Source of the DNA: an uncultured Lachnospiraceae bacterium
GTDB lineage: Bacteria; Bacillota; Clostridia; Lachnospirales; Lachnospiraceae
DNA length: 21,221 bases
Direction: 5' to 3'
Assembly: GCA_934402515.1 (NCBI GenBank)
Contig: CAKRTZ010000041.1
Coordinates: 1 to 21,221, forward strand
The position numbers were made by a program, and so were the translations under genes. Of the stretch, positions 1-6,693 are shown one piece after another. The first letter of the stretch is position 1; each line of letters starts with the position of its first letter. Under the pieces are notes generated by a model. That model did not search any database, was not told the DNA's origin, and saw only the letters and a list, made by a program, of their open reading frames with translations.

Positions 1-537
1 ATGGGAACCTCGGTGCTGTTAGACCCTTATGATATGATGGAATTAAAGCGGGGACTGGGCAGCAGCTTTGAAGAATTGATGCAGGATAAAATCCAGCTGC
101 ATGTGGAGGACGGATTAATCCTTCCATCCCTGGCGATGAGCGGCAGGGAGGAAAGCTGTACATTTCTGGATGAAAAGGGCAGATGCACCGTCCATGGATT
201 TCGTCCAGGGCTGTGCCGTTTATTTCCCTTAGGGCGGGACTACAGCGCCGGGCATTTACAGTATTTTCTTCTGGAGGATGCCTGCAGTAAGCAAAATCGC
301 AGCAAGGTAAAAATTGAGAAGTGGCTGGATGTGCCGGATCTGAACCAGCATGAGAAATTCTTGACAGAGTGGCACTTTTTCCTGGGAAGGATGCGACAGC
401 GGATGGAGGATGGAGATGACAGCACAAGACAGAGACTGGCGATGCAGCTGTTAGTCTTTTTCTACCAACAGGATTTCCAGAAAGAAACCTTCTATGAAAC
501 GGTGCGTCAGCGCATGGAACAGATAGACAATCATTAG
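1..537 (+). CDS. YkgJ-family cysteine-cluster protein, 5' end missing
   Basis: Right-hand part of a YkgJ-like (Fe-S or zinc binding) protein, 178 codons visible. Cysteines C53, C62, C72 and C95 (counted from base 1) sit in the family pattern Cys-x8-Cys-x9-Cys, with CRLFP after the third spacing. The opening residues MGTSVLLDPYD match the middle of such proteins, just after the N-terminal Cys-x-x-Cys/Cys-Cys cluster, so the ATG at base 1 is probably an internal Met and the true start lies outside the window. These proteins are often called zinc/iron-chelating and their role is poorly defined. The FliB-like protein at 5354 shares the same type of cysteine cluster. A hairpin follows the stop. 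Confidence 0.75.
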   Translation: MGTSVLLDPYDMMELKRGLGSSFEELMQDKIQLHVEDGLILPSLAMSGREESCTFLDEKGRCTVHGFRPGLCRLFPLGRDYSAGHLQYFLLEDACSKQNRSKVKIEKWLDVPDLNQHEKFLTEWHFFLGRMRQRMEDGDDSTRQRLAMQLLVFFYQQDFQKETFYETVRQRMEQIDNH

Positions 538-540
538 AAC

Positions 541-563
541 AAAGAGTCGCCTGCTGACTCTTT
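541..563 (+). terminator. Hairpin just after the YkgJ gene
   Basis: AAAGAGTC and GACTCTTT form a perfect 8-bp stem with a 7-nt loop, starting 4 nt after the stop codon. No T-run follows, so on its own it is more likely an RNA 3'-end stabiliser, with the hairpin at 586-628 doing the terminating. Confidence 0.45.
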
Positions 564-585
564 GCGTGCGCGGTATGCGGAGCAT

Positions 586-628
586 AAAAAGCGGAGTGCC
601 CTTATAAAGGATACTCCGCTTGATTTTT
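586..628. terminator. Bidirectional terminator between convergent genes
   Basis: AAGCGGAGT (589-597) pairs perfectly with ACTCCGCTT (613-621), and the loop contains a second stem CCTT/AAGG (600-603/607-610). On the plus strand it is followed by GATTTTT; on the minus strand by CTTTTTAT. It lies 9 bp beyond the stop of the leftward antiporter gene and 48 bp beyond that of the rightward YkgJ gene, so it can serve both. Confidence 0.8.
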
Positions 629-636
629 AGCAATTC

Positions 637-1590
637 TTAGAGAACGGTAACCATAATCATATACGCAGCGTAGGTGCAGAGGGCAGCCACACCCTGCCAG
701 CGCATGAATTTTTTCTTCATCAGCATAGGCACTACCATAATGACAGCGATTGCCAGGCAGAACGGAATGTCCAGAGTGATGCACTGGGTGGAAAGGGGCA
801 GCTCTTTTCCACTGATCAGACTGCAGATCGGCAGGATCAAAGAGGTATCAATGATGTTTGCACCGATAACATTACCGGCGGAGAGACTTGCCTCTTTTTT
901 GGCAATGGCGGTGATGGTGGTGACCAGCTCCGGCAGGGAGGTTCCAATCGCTACGATGGTGACGGCAATGACTGCCTCCGGCACATGGAGGAAGTTTGCG
1001 ATATCCGTTGCGGAATCCACCATCAGCCGGGCACCCAGAACGGTGGCGGCAGCACCCAGAATAAATTTCACCACATTGGTGATGACGGTCTTTTTGTCAT
1101 GCTCCGGTTTTTCTTCCGCAGGAGCATTTTTCATACTGTTTTTTGCACTTAGCACATTGTCTACGATAAAGATTACAAACAGGACGATTAGCACTACACT
1201 TCCCATCCATTTCAGCTGTCCGGTGTAACCAAAGAGTAAAAGAGTGGAGACACAGGCGATGAGAATCAGTCCTTTTGCCAGATAATCGGAGCGCTTGATG
1301 ACCGTGGGCATTGCCAGTACGGCGATGGCAAGAATCATACCGGTGTTGGCAGTGACACTGCCGATGGCGTTACCACAAGCCATATCCACACTGCCTTTGG
1401 CAGCAGCCATAGCACTGACCAGCATTTCGGGAAGGGTGGTTGCCAGGCTGACAATGGTAGCACCGACGATGAAAGTGGGGATACCGCTGACTTTTGCAAT
1501 CCAGGTGGCGGCATCAACGAATGCGTCACCACCCTTGACGATCAGTGCCAGACCGACCACAAAGATAAGTATTGCGAGAAACATTGACAT
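637..1590 (-). CDS. CaCA-family calcium/sodium antiporter (YrbG type)
   Basis: A 317-residue inner-membrane cation exchanger with the two inverted alpha repeats of the CaCA superfamily. Repeat 1 carries GATIVSLATTLPE (43-55) and GNAIGS (73-78); repeat 2 carries VTIVAIGTSLPE (210-221) and GNVIGAN (239-245). The Glu after each Pro is the expected ion ligand. About ten hydrophobic segments are visible, with a charged cytoplasmic linker near 145-167. Repeat 1 reads ATTLPE rather than the usual GTSxPE, a mild departure. Such proteins exchange Ca2+ or other divalent ions against Na+ or H+; the substrate cannot be read here. Start ATG has AAGAGG 7-8 nt upstream. The gene has its own promoter and a ~210-nt structured leader, so ion- or metabolite-dependent control is likely. 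Confidence 0.9.
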   Translation of the reverse strand: MSMFLAILIFVVGLALIVKGGDAFVDAATWIAKVSGIPTFIVGATIVSLATTLPEMLVSAMAAAKGSVDMACGNAIGSVTANTGMILAIAVLAMPTVIKRSDYLAKGLILIACVSTLLLFGYTGQLKWMGSVVLIVLFVIFIVDNVLSAKNSMKNAPAEEKPEHDKKTVITNVVKFILGAAATVLGARLMVDSATDIANFLHVPEAVIAVTIVAIGTSLPELVTTITAIAKKEASLSAGNVIGANIIDTSLILPICSLISGKELPLSTQCITLDIPFCLAIAVIMVVPMLMKKKFMRWQGVAALCTYAAYMIMVTVL

Positions 1591-1800
1591 GATAAAACCT
1601 CTTTCTGCCGCTTCTTGCGGCGGTGGAATAGGGTGTCCTGTGAAGCCTCTTTTCTGTCAGCAGACATAAAAAGAGACTCCCAGGGAACACCTATGTAGGA
1701 ATTCCCTATGAGTCTCGATGTTTCAGGATCATCCAGGTTTTTCAACCGGGTTTGTTGGAAGATCCACGCTTGTGCGCCTCTACTCTCTCATAAGTAAGTT
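1591..1800 (-). promoter_or_regulatory. Structured leader RNA, candidate ON-type riboswitch
   Basis: The antiporter transcript should begin near 1800 and run ~210 nt before its start codon. Read on the minus strand: P1 5' arm TTATGAG (1793-1787); a GTAGAGGCGC box (1783-1774); a small CGC/GCG hairpin; GGATC (1765-1761) pairing with GATCC (1730-1726) around a GAAA-capped stem; then P1 3' arm CTCATAG (1712-1706). The P1 3' arm overlaps the 5' arm of the terminator at 1668-1716, so P1 and terminator are mutually exclusive and P1 formation should turn the gene on. The GTAGAGGCGC box recalls the lysine riboswitch junction, but the rest of that aptamer is absent. I could not assign a known class. 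Confidence 0.6.
1668..1716 (-). terminator. Attenuator terminator in the antiporter leader
   Basis: On the minus strand GAGACTC (1716-1710) pairs with GAGTCTC (1679-1673), and inside it AGGGAA (1707-1702) pairs with TTCCCT (1687-1682). TTTTT (1672-1668) follows directly. It lies about 77 nt upstream of the start codon, inside the transcribed leader, so it is a conditional terminator rather than the end of an upstream gene. Confidence 0.8.
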
Positions 1801-1807
1801 ATTGATA

Positions 1808-1836
1808 ATAATACTCATCAAAACCTTATCTGTCAA
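1808..1836 (-). promoter_or_regulatory. SigA-type promoter for the antiporter leader
   Basis: On the minus strand TTGACA (1836-1831), a 17-nt spacer and TATTAT (1813-1808), five of six consensus bases in the -10 and six of six in the -35. Transcription should begin near 1800, upstream of the whole leader structure. Confidence 0.8.
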
Positions 1837-1870
1837 GGAAAAAATGAGGGAGTGCGGCATCAGCCGGTTC

Positions 1871-3076
1871 TTATTGTTTATCCCAGATGGCACGGAAAGC
1901 GGTCTGTGCCATGACGCGGTAGCCTTCCTCGGAAGGGTGCAGGTGATCACCACTGTCATAGGCAGGGAGAAAAGCCACCGGGTCCTCAGGATTTTCCAGG
2001 GCATGGGCGAAATCTACACAGCCGTCAATCTCATCGGTGGTGCGGATCCAGTCATTGATGGCACAGCGCAACTCCTCACGGAAAGGGGCAAAGGTTCGCC
2101 AGCCCCGGATGGGCAGCAGCGTTCCCATGTAAACCCTCAATCCCAGCTTTCTGGATTCTCGGATATAATACCGCAGTCCCTCAATCATTTCCTCGGGCGT
2201 GGGCAAGTCCGACATGGGACGGAAGGGATTCACCTCCACGCCCACGGGGTGGATGATGTCGTTGATGCCCTGCTGGATCAGGATCGTGTCTGCACCGGCA
2301 ACCGGAATTTCATGGGGAAAGCGGTTGGTGGCTTTCAAACCATAGGATTCGTAGGTAATGCAGTGATATTCCCGCAAAATCCGGGAGCCGCTGGTGGCTT
2401 TGCGGACAACCGCCGTATCGGAAATTCCTTTTTCCTTTAATAAAAGGTTCAGGTCATCAGGCCAGGACTGGGCGGTGATGGAATCGCCGTAACAGATCAG
2501 GCTGCGATGGGCTGCATCTGTGAGGATTTCCAAATCACTGAAAAAATAAAACCAGTTGGTATTTCGTGCATCGTCCAAAGGGAGTATACTGGACATACAA
2601 TGGTTTCCTACTGCATAGGTTCCTTTGGAAAGGGGACCTGTGGCAATGACTGCGGAGCGCATCTGGGTAAAATCTCCCAGGTAAAAGCTGATGGCAATGG
2701 TCTCCCCGGCAGGAACAGGCAGGAGGATGGGATCGCTGACAGCCCGCTCTCCGGCGGGAATGAGGACTTCGGCCTGACCGCCAAAGGTGACCGGTGTGAG
2801 GGTGGATTCCACCACCTGGGTGCCGGCCAGAGCCAGAGGTTTGCCGGTTTCATCGGTAGCAGGCGGCGTAGTGTGGTCCTGCAAAGCTGCTGAGATCTGT
2901 GTGATCCGGATCGGCTCGGTACCGCAGTAGTTGTCCAGTGTCAGGCGAAGGGCCTGTCCCTCAAAGGGGCAGTACACCGGATACCGAAGTGTGATATTTT
3001 TGCTATAGCCCTCCGCCTTATGCTCGGCGATGGACATGGCATTGCCATAAAAGGAAACCCATTTACATTCAGACAT
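1871..3076 (-). CDS. SGNH/GDSL-type hydrolase, two-domain
   Basis: A 401-residue protein with an N-terminal beta-rich region (about 1-185) and an SGNH hydrolase domain (about 190-400). Catalytic blocks are visible: GDSIT with nucleophile Ser199, oxyanion Gly230 in block II, GIND with Asn272 in block III, and DHLHP with Asp377 and His380 in block V. The family cleaves ester bonds, often acetyl groups on carbohydrates; the two-domain form resembles clostridial carbohydrate esterases. No signal peptide is seen, so it is probably cytoplasmic. Start ATG has GGAG 7 nt upstream, and a promoter lies just upstream of that. It stands alone between divergent genes, so the substrate cannot be inferred. 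Confidence 0.88.
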   Translation of the reverse strand: MSECKWVSFYGNAMSIAEHKAEGYSKNITLRYPVYCPFEGQALRLTLDNYCGTEPIRITQISAALQDHTTPPATDETGKPLALAGTQVVESTLTPVTFGGQAEVLIPAGERAVSDPILLPVPAGETIAISFYLGDFTQMRSAVIATGPLSKGTYAVGNHCMSSILPLDDARNTNWFYFFSDLEILTDAAHRSLICYGDSITAQSWPDDLNLLLKEKGISDTAVVRKATSGSRILREYHCITYESYGLKATNRFPHEIPVAGADTILIQQGINDIIHPVGVEVNPFRPMSDLPTPEEMIEGLRYYIRESRKLGLRVYMGTLLPIRGWRTFAPFREELRCAINDWIRTTDEIDGCVDFAHALENPEDPVAFLPAYDSGDHLHPSEEGYRVMAQTAFRAIWDKQ

Positions 3077-3088
3077 GTTATTTCTCCA

Positions 3089-3118
3089 TTGCTAATATGA
3101 TAAATTCGGGCTTATTAT
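3089..3118 (+). promoter_or_regulatory. Candidate promoter for the phosphopantetheinyl transferase
   Basis: TTGCTA (3089-3094), 18-nt spacer, TATTAT (3113-3118). The -10 occupies almost the same bases as the leftward -10 at 3114-3119. Predicted start near 3125, giving a ~38-nt leader. Confidence 0.55.
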
Positions 3119-3143
3119 AGACCACAGCGAACCGGCGCGTCAA
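3114..3143 (-). promoter_or_regulatory. SigA-type promoter for the SGNH hydrolase
   Basis: On the minus strand TTGACG (3143-3138), 18-nt spacer, TATAAT (3119-3114), a perfect -10. Predicted start near 3107 gives a ~31-nt leader with a good ribosome site. Confidence 0.75.
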
Positions 3144-3162
3144 GCGCAGGCAGGAGGCGGGA

Positions 3163-3876
3163 ATGATACAGATCGGAATCCTGGATTGCAGTCCTTTGAG
3201 TGATCCCGTGATTTTTCAGAAAAAAATGAAACAGATTTCGGCAGATCGCCAGACAGTGGTGGATCGTCATCGCACAGAAAAGGGCAGACGCCAGAGCCTG
3301 GGGGGTGGTCTTTTGCTACAGGCAATGTTAGAACAGGCAGTGCAGGAACAGTGGGCGGCCCCCTACACATCTTTCTCCTGGGAAAAGGGAACGCAGGGCA
3401 AACCCATCCTCCGGGGTGTGACAGATCTCCGGGGATGCCCGCTTTATGTAAACCTATCCCATTCCGGAGAACTGGCGGCAACAGTGTTGGCAGATTTTGA
3501 GGTGGGAATTGATATTCAGGAACAGCAGGTGCCGCCGGAGGGGGTGGCAAGGCGCTTTTTTACCCGGCAGGAGCAGGCATGGATTCAGGCTGCAGAAGAT
3601 GGGGAAAAAGCAGATCGATTCTTCCGTGTCTGGACTTTGAAAGAAGCCTATATCAAGACAACGGGACTGGGGATGCGTACCCCTCTTATGGACTTCGATG
3701 TGACGGAAACGGCAAAAGAGGGTGGAAAGGCGAGAGCAGTGGAGAAAGAACTTTTTCTCTGTGCCCTGCCCCCGGTTTTACAGCCAACGAATCCGGAACG
3801 GCAGTATGCTCTGGCCGTGGGCGGGGTAAAAGCCTATGAGACGCCGAAACCGCAGTGGTTTTTAATCCAACATTAA
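3163..3876 (+). CDS. Sfp-type 4'-phosphopantetheinyl transferase
   Basis: A 237-residue enzyme expected to move the 4'-phosphopantetheine arm of CoA onto a carrier-protein serine. Family motifs in order: NLSHSG (97-102), GIDIQ (115-119) and WTLKEAYIK (157-165). The Mg-binding residues known from Sfp map to Asp117, residue 119 and Glu161; residue 119 is Gln where Sfp has Glu. Some active relatives also lack that Glu, so loss of activity is not implied. AGGAGG at 3152-3157, 5 nt before the ATG, fixes the start. No polyketide or peptide synthetase is nearby, so the partner could be the fatty-acid carrier protein or a distant pathway. Confidence 0.88.
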   Translation: MIQIGILDCSPLSDPVIFQKKMKQISADRQTVVDRHRTEKGRRQSLGGGLLLQAMLEQAVQEQWAAPYTSFSWEKGTQGKPILRGVTDLRGCPLYVNLSHSGELAATVLADFEVGIDIQEQQVPPEGVARRFFTRQEQAWIQAAEDGEKADRFFRVWTLKEAYIKTTGLGMRTPLMDFDVTETAKEGGKARAVEKELFLCALPPVLQPTNPERQYALAVGGVKAYETPKPQWFLIQH

Positions 3877-3877
3877 C

Positions 3878-3906
3878 TTGACCTTACCGTCAGGACTTTG
3901 TAGAAT
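3878..3906 (+). promoter_or_regulatory. SigA-type promoter for greA
   Basis: TTGACC (3878-3883), exact 17-nt spacer, TAGAAT (3901-3906). It starts 2 bp after the stop of the preceding gene and puts transcription start near 3913, 43 nt before the greA ATG. Confidence 0.75.
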
Positions 3907-3955
3907 AAAGGAATATGAGTGGAACGCGCAAACATCGCGGGAAAAGAGGGATATC

Positions 3956-4459
3956 ATGCATAACGAACTGACAGCCAGTGATATTAAGAAAATGGAAGAG
4001 GAAATCGAGTATCGCAAGCTTGTTGTGCGGAAAAATGCGCTGGAGGATGTGAAAGAGGCCAGGGCACAGGGGGATTTAAGCGAAAATTTCGAGTATTATG
4101 CAGCCAAGAAATTTAAGAACCAGAACGAGAGCCGCATCCGGTATCTGGAGCGGATGATCAAGACTGCTACGGTGATTTCCGACGATTCCAAAGAGGATGA
4201 AGTGGGAATGAACAATTCCGTGGAAGTGCTGTTTGAGGAGGACGGAAGTGTGGAAACCTACCGGATCGTGACCACGGTGCGGGGAAATTCCCTGGAGGGG
4301 CTGGTGAGTAATGAGTCCCCCATCGGTAAGGCTTTGCTGGGACACAAGGTAGGAGACCGCGTGTGTGTGGAGGTCAATCCCACTTACAGTTATTATCTGG
4401 TGATCCGCAAGATCGACAAGACCAATGATGATTCCCAGGATAAGCTCCGGAGCTTTTAA
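3956..4459 (+). CDS. greA: Transcription elongation factor GreA
   Basis: A 167-residue GreA/GreB-family factor that enters the RNA polymerase secondary channel and stimulates cleavage of backtracked transcripts. The N-terminal coiled coil (about 5-75) carries the family tip sequence ARAQGDLSENFEYYAA, with the acidic Asp and Glu that position Mg2+; the C-terminal FKBP-like domain includes SPIGKALLGHKVGD. The start is ATG 3956, with GAGGG 5 nt upstream. An in-frame TTG at 3878 would add 26 residues but lies in the -35 box of the promoter, so it cannot be used. Length is slightly above the usual ~158. A short palindrome AAGCTCCGGAGCTT ends the gene but is too weak to call a terminator, so it may be co-transcribed with the next genes. 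Confidence 0.9.
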   Translation: MHNELTASDIKKMEEEIEYRKLVVRKNALEDVKEARAQGDLSENFEYYAAKKFKNQNESRIRYLERMIKTATVISDDSKEDEVGMNNSVEVLFEEDGSVETYRIVTTVRGNSLEGLVSNESPIGKALLGHKVGDRVCVEVNPTYSYYLVIRKIDKTNDDSQDKLRSF

Positions 4460-4496
4460 GGAACGAAATAAGCAATCAAATTAAAGGAAAAAGACA

Positions 4497-5333
4497 ATGT
4501 TTGGGTTATTTATCTTCTTATTTTTTATACTGCCGATCTTAAAAGGATCCAAGAAGGATGAGCGCCGATCGGAAGGGTTTAAGATCTTTCTGACGATTTA
4601 CATTCTGTTTGCCATTTTCGGAAGTCTGCTGGACTCACCTGTAGGCATTGTGGCGGTGATCGCGCTGATCATCTATGCCTGGAACAAATATAAAAAGAAG
4701 CAGGAGGCTGACGAGCGTACAAAAGAGTACAGTGGTGGTTCTGTATATTATGGAAGCGGGGAAAAGAAACAAAGCCGTTACTCCAAATCCGATGCCAAAG
4801 CCGCAAAAGTCATGAGTGCAATCCTGCCAAAGCAGGTGGCAAAGCGCCGTAAAATCGTGCAGGATTTCAATAAGAAATACAAATTATATCTGACGGAAGA
4901 ACAGATCAACGGTATTGTGGATTCCACCTACATGTCGGAGACCTGGAAACGGGAAGTGGAAGCCATGGCGGGCAAATATGAGTCCATTTATGAGTGGTTT
5001 CAGGGAAATACCAGATGGCTACGGGCTTATCTGTATGCTTTCCATGTGCAGGATGTGACTTCCGATATGGAACAGCAGGAGAAAATTGTCACAGCGGCTT
5101 TTGAGGAGATCATGAAATATTCCGATACCTTAAGCTATCTCAGTGTGCCGGAACGTATTAACGAGATCAATAGCAAATATTACACCGGATTTGACGATGT
5201 CTCTTATATGATTGCCTATCGTTTCCTGGAGGCAAAGGGACTGTTCCACACTTTGGATGTAACGCCCCTGACCCATGATGACTCCGAACTGGATGATCTG
5301 ATGAAAAAATACCAGAGCACACCTGCAAGCTAA
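4497..5333 (+). CDS. Hypothetical membrane-anchored protein
   Basis: A 278-residue protein I do not recognise. Three hydrophobic segments occupy the N-terminus (about 2-16, 28-44, 47-64), followed by a basic stretch YKKKQ and a soluble, mixed-charge helical domain from about 90 to the end, likely cytoplasmic. No cysteine motif or catalytic signature is apparent. AAAGGA lies 9 nt before the ATG. It begins 37 bp after greA and ends 20 bp before the FliB-like gene on the same strand without an intervening terminator, so the three may share a transcript. Confidence 0.7.
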   Translation: MFGLFIFLFFILPILKGSKKDERRSEGFKIFLTIYILFAIFGSLLDSPVGIVAVIALIIYAWNKYKKKQEADERTKEYSGGSVYYGSGEKKQSRYSKSDAKAAKVMSAILPKQVAKRRKIVQDFNKKYKLYLTEEQINGIVDSTYMSETWKREVEAMAGKYESIYEWFQGNTRWLRAYLYAFHVQDVTSDMEQQEKIVTAAFEEIMKYSDTLSYLSVPERINEINSKYYTGFDDVSYMIAYRFLEAKGLFHTLDVTPLTHDDSELDDLMKKYQSTPAS

Positions 5334-5353
5334 ATGAGAAAGAACAAAAACAT

Positions 5354-6613
5354 ATGTTATTAAAAACACCGGACTATTATAAAGACTTTCAGTGCATTGC
5401 AGGAGCCTGCAAAGACAGCTGCTGCATTGGCTGGGAGATTGATATTGATGAGGACACAAAAACCTATTATGAACAGGTAGAAGGAAGCTTTGGAGACCGT
5501 CTGCGCACTCACATGGTGCAGGCGGATCAGGAGGACATTGACCCGCAGACGGGTCTTTGTATGACCAGCTTTGAACTTTCAGAGGGGCGCAGGTGTCCTT
5601 TTTTAAATGCGGAAAATCTTTGTGACATCTGCATCGAACTGGGAGAAGAGGCCTTAAGTGAGGTCTGCACCGAATATCCCCGGTTTACCATGGAGTATTT
5701 CTGTGATATAGAGAAGCCCTACACACTGATTCGTGAGAAATGTATGGCGTTGTCCTGCGAAGAAGTGGGGCGTCTGGTTTTTACCAGGGAGGAACCGGTA
5801 AAAATAGAGACCAGGGAACTGCCGGATCAGGAATGGATGGAAGAAGACGGTGGGGAATGGGAGTCTGACGGGGAAGAGGAAGAAAACCGGGAGGAAGCAA
5901 GGCTCTCCGGGCTGTTGTTACAGGTAAGGAATTATGCTATCCAACTATTACAGAAAAGAAATCTGGATTTAACAAATAGAATTATTGTCTATATTGACTT
6001 CTGTAGTCAGATTCAGCACTTGTTAAACGAAGATAGGGAGAATGAAATTCCACAGTTGATTCAAAAGTGGGAGGTGCGTTCAAACTCTGATCAGAAGGGA
6101 AGTTTCCAGGACCAGGAAGAAATTGACCGTCCCGGACAAACGGAACGTGACATGCGAGAGAGCTTTTTCGCAAGACAAAGTGGTTATGATCAGATGGAAA
6201 TTCTGGATGAGGAATGGCGTACCTGTCTTGCCCGGATGCGGGAATGGTATGCCAATACCACGGAATCCGAAATTCGGGAAAACCATACCCGATGGAAACG
6301 GGAGGTGCAGGGACGGGAGTATGAACAGGAGCATTTGTTGGTCTATTTTACTTTCCGGTATATGATGCGGGCGGTATTTGACAGAAATGTCCTGTGCCAT
6401 GCCCAGTTTGCAGTGGTGAGTTTCCTAACCATCCGGGATATGGCACTGGTTCGTTTTGCCAACCGGGGGCATTTTACCGTACAGGACTGCATTGATGTGG
6501 CCCGGATCTATTCCAAGGAGGTGGAGCATTCCGAGGAAAATCTGGATCTGCTGAGAGACTGTTTTTTATATGATGAAATTTTTGAACCGGAAGAATTAAA
6601 GCGCCAGCTTTAA
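5354..6613 (+). CDS. fliB: FliB-like lysine-N-methylase, cysteine-cluster protein
   Basis: A 419-residue protein of the flagellin lysine-N-methylase (FliB) family. The N-terminus carries the cluster C14, C19, C23, C24 in ACKDSCCIGWEID, followed by C69, C81, C90, C93 and C105, ending in the typical VCTEYPR; C130 and C135 come after. In Salmonella FliB methylates flagellin lysines, and related enzymes carry an Fe-S cluster. Here no flagellar gene is near, so the substrate may be another surface protein. Residues about 150-185 are a run of Glu/Asp/Gly not expected in the core fold. The ribosome site is weak (GAGAAAG), which lowers certainty of the exact start but not of the gene. Confidence 0.8.
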   Translation: MLLKTPDYYKDFQCIAGACKDSCCIGWEIDIDEDTKTYYEQVEGSFGDRLRTHMVQADQEDIDPQTGLCMTSFELSEGRRCPFLNAENLCDICIELGEEALSEVCTEYPRFTMEYFCDIEKPYTLIREKCMALSCEEVGRLVFTREEPVKIETRELPDQEWMEEDGGEWESDGEEEENREEARLSGLLLQVRNYAIQLLQKRNLDLTNRIIVYIDFCSQIQHLLNEDRENEIPQLIQKWEVRSNSDQKGSFQDQEEIDRPGQTERDMRESFFARQSGYDQMEILDEEWRTCLARMREWYANTTESEIRENHTRWKREVQGREYEQEHLLVYFTFRYMMRAVFDRNVLCHAQFAVVSFLTIRDMALVRFANRGHFTVQDCIDVARIYSKEVEHSEENLDLLRDCFLYDEIFEPEELKRQL

Positions 6614-6635
6614 CGCATAAAATCGGAAAAAATGA

Positions 6636-6693
6636 AAATCCTACCTTTTAATAGTTACCAGAACAAAACGGTACAGAAAGGTAGGATTTTTTT
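6636..6693 (+). promoter_or_regulatory. Terminator-like hairpin that contains the spoVAD ribosome site
   Basis: AAATCCTACCTTT (6636-6648) and AAAGGTAGGATTT (6677-6689) form a perfect 13-bp stem, followed by TTTTTTT (6687-6693) and immediately by the spoVAD ATG at 6694. It looks like the terminator of the upstream gene. Its 3' arm also contains AGGA (6683-6686), 7 nt before the ATG, the only plausible ribosome site. A small TACC/GGTA stem lies in the loop. Transcripts that read through should therefore be poorly translated unless the stem opens or RNA starts inside it. Confidence 0.75.

Noticed and set aside
1591..1800. T-box leader or full lysine riboswitch for the antiporter
   Set aside because: No T-box sequence (GGTGGNACCGCG-like) is present, and beyond GTAGAGGCGC the other conserved lysine-aptamer segments are missing.
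674..2893. Long rightward reading frames opposite the antiporter and SGNH hydrolase genes (up to 240 codons)
   Set aside because: They lack family motifs and ribosome sites and lie antisense to genes with clear catalytic motifs and promoters.
3878..3955. A 26-residue N-terminal extension of GreA from a TTG codon
   Set aside because: The TTG is part of the -35 box TTGACC of a strong promoter, and the predicted transcript starts downstream of it. The ATG at 3956 has a ribosome site and matches the family N-terminus.
4442..4457. Terminator at the end of greA
   Set aside because: The palindrome AAGCTCCGGAGCTT gives only a 5-bp stem inside the coding end and has no proper T-run.
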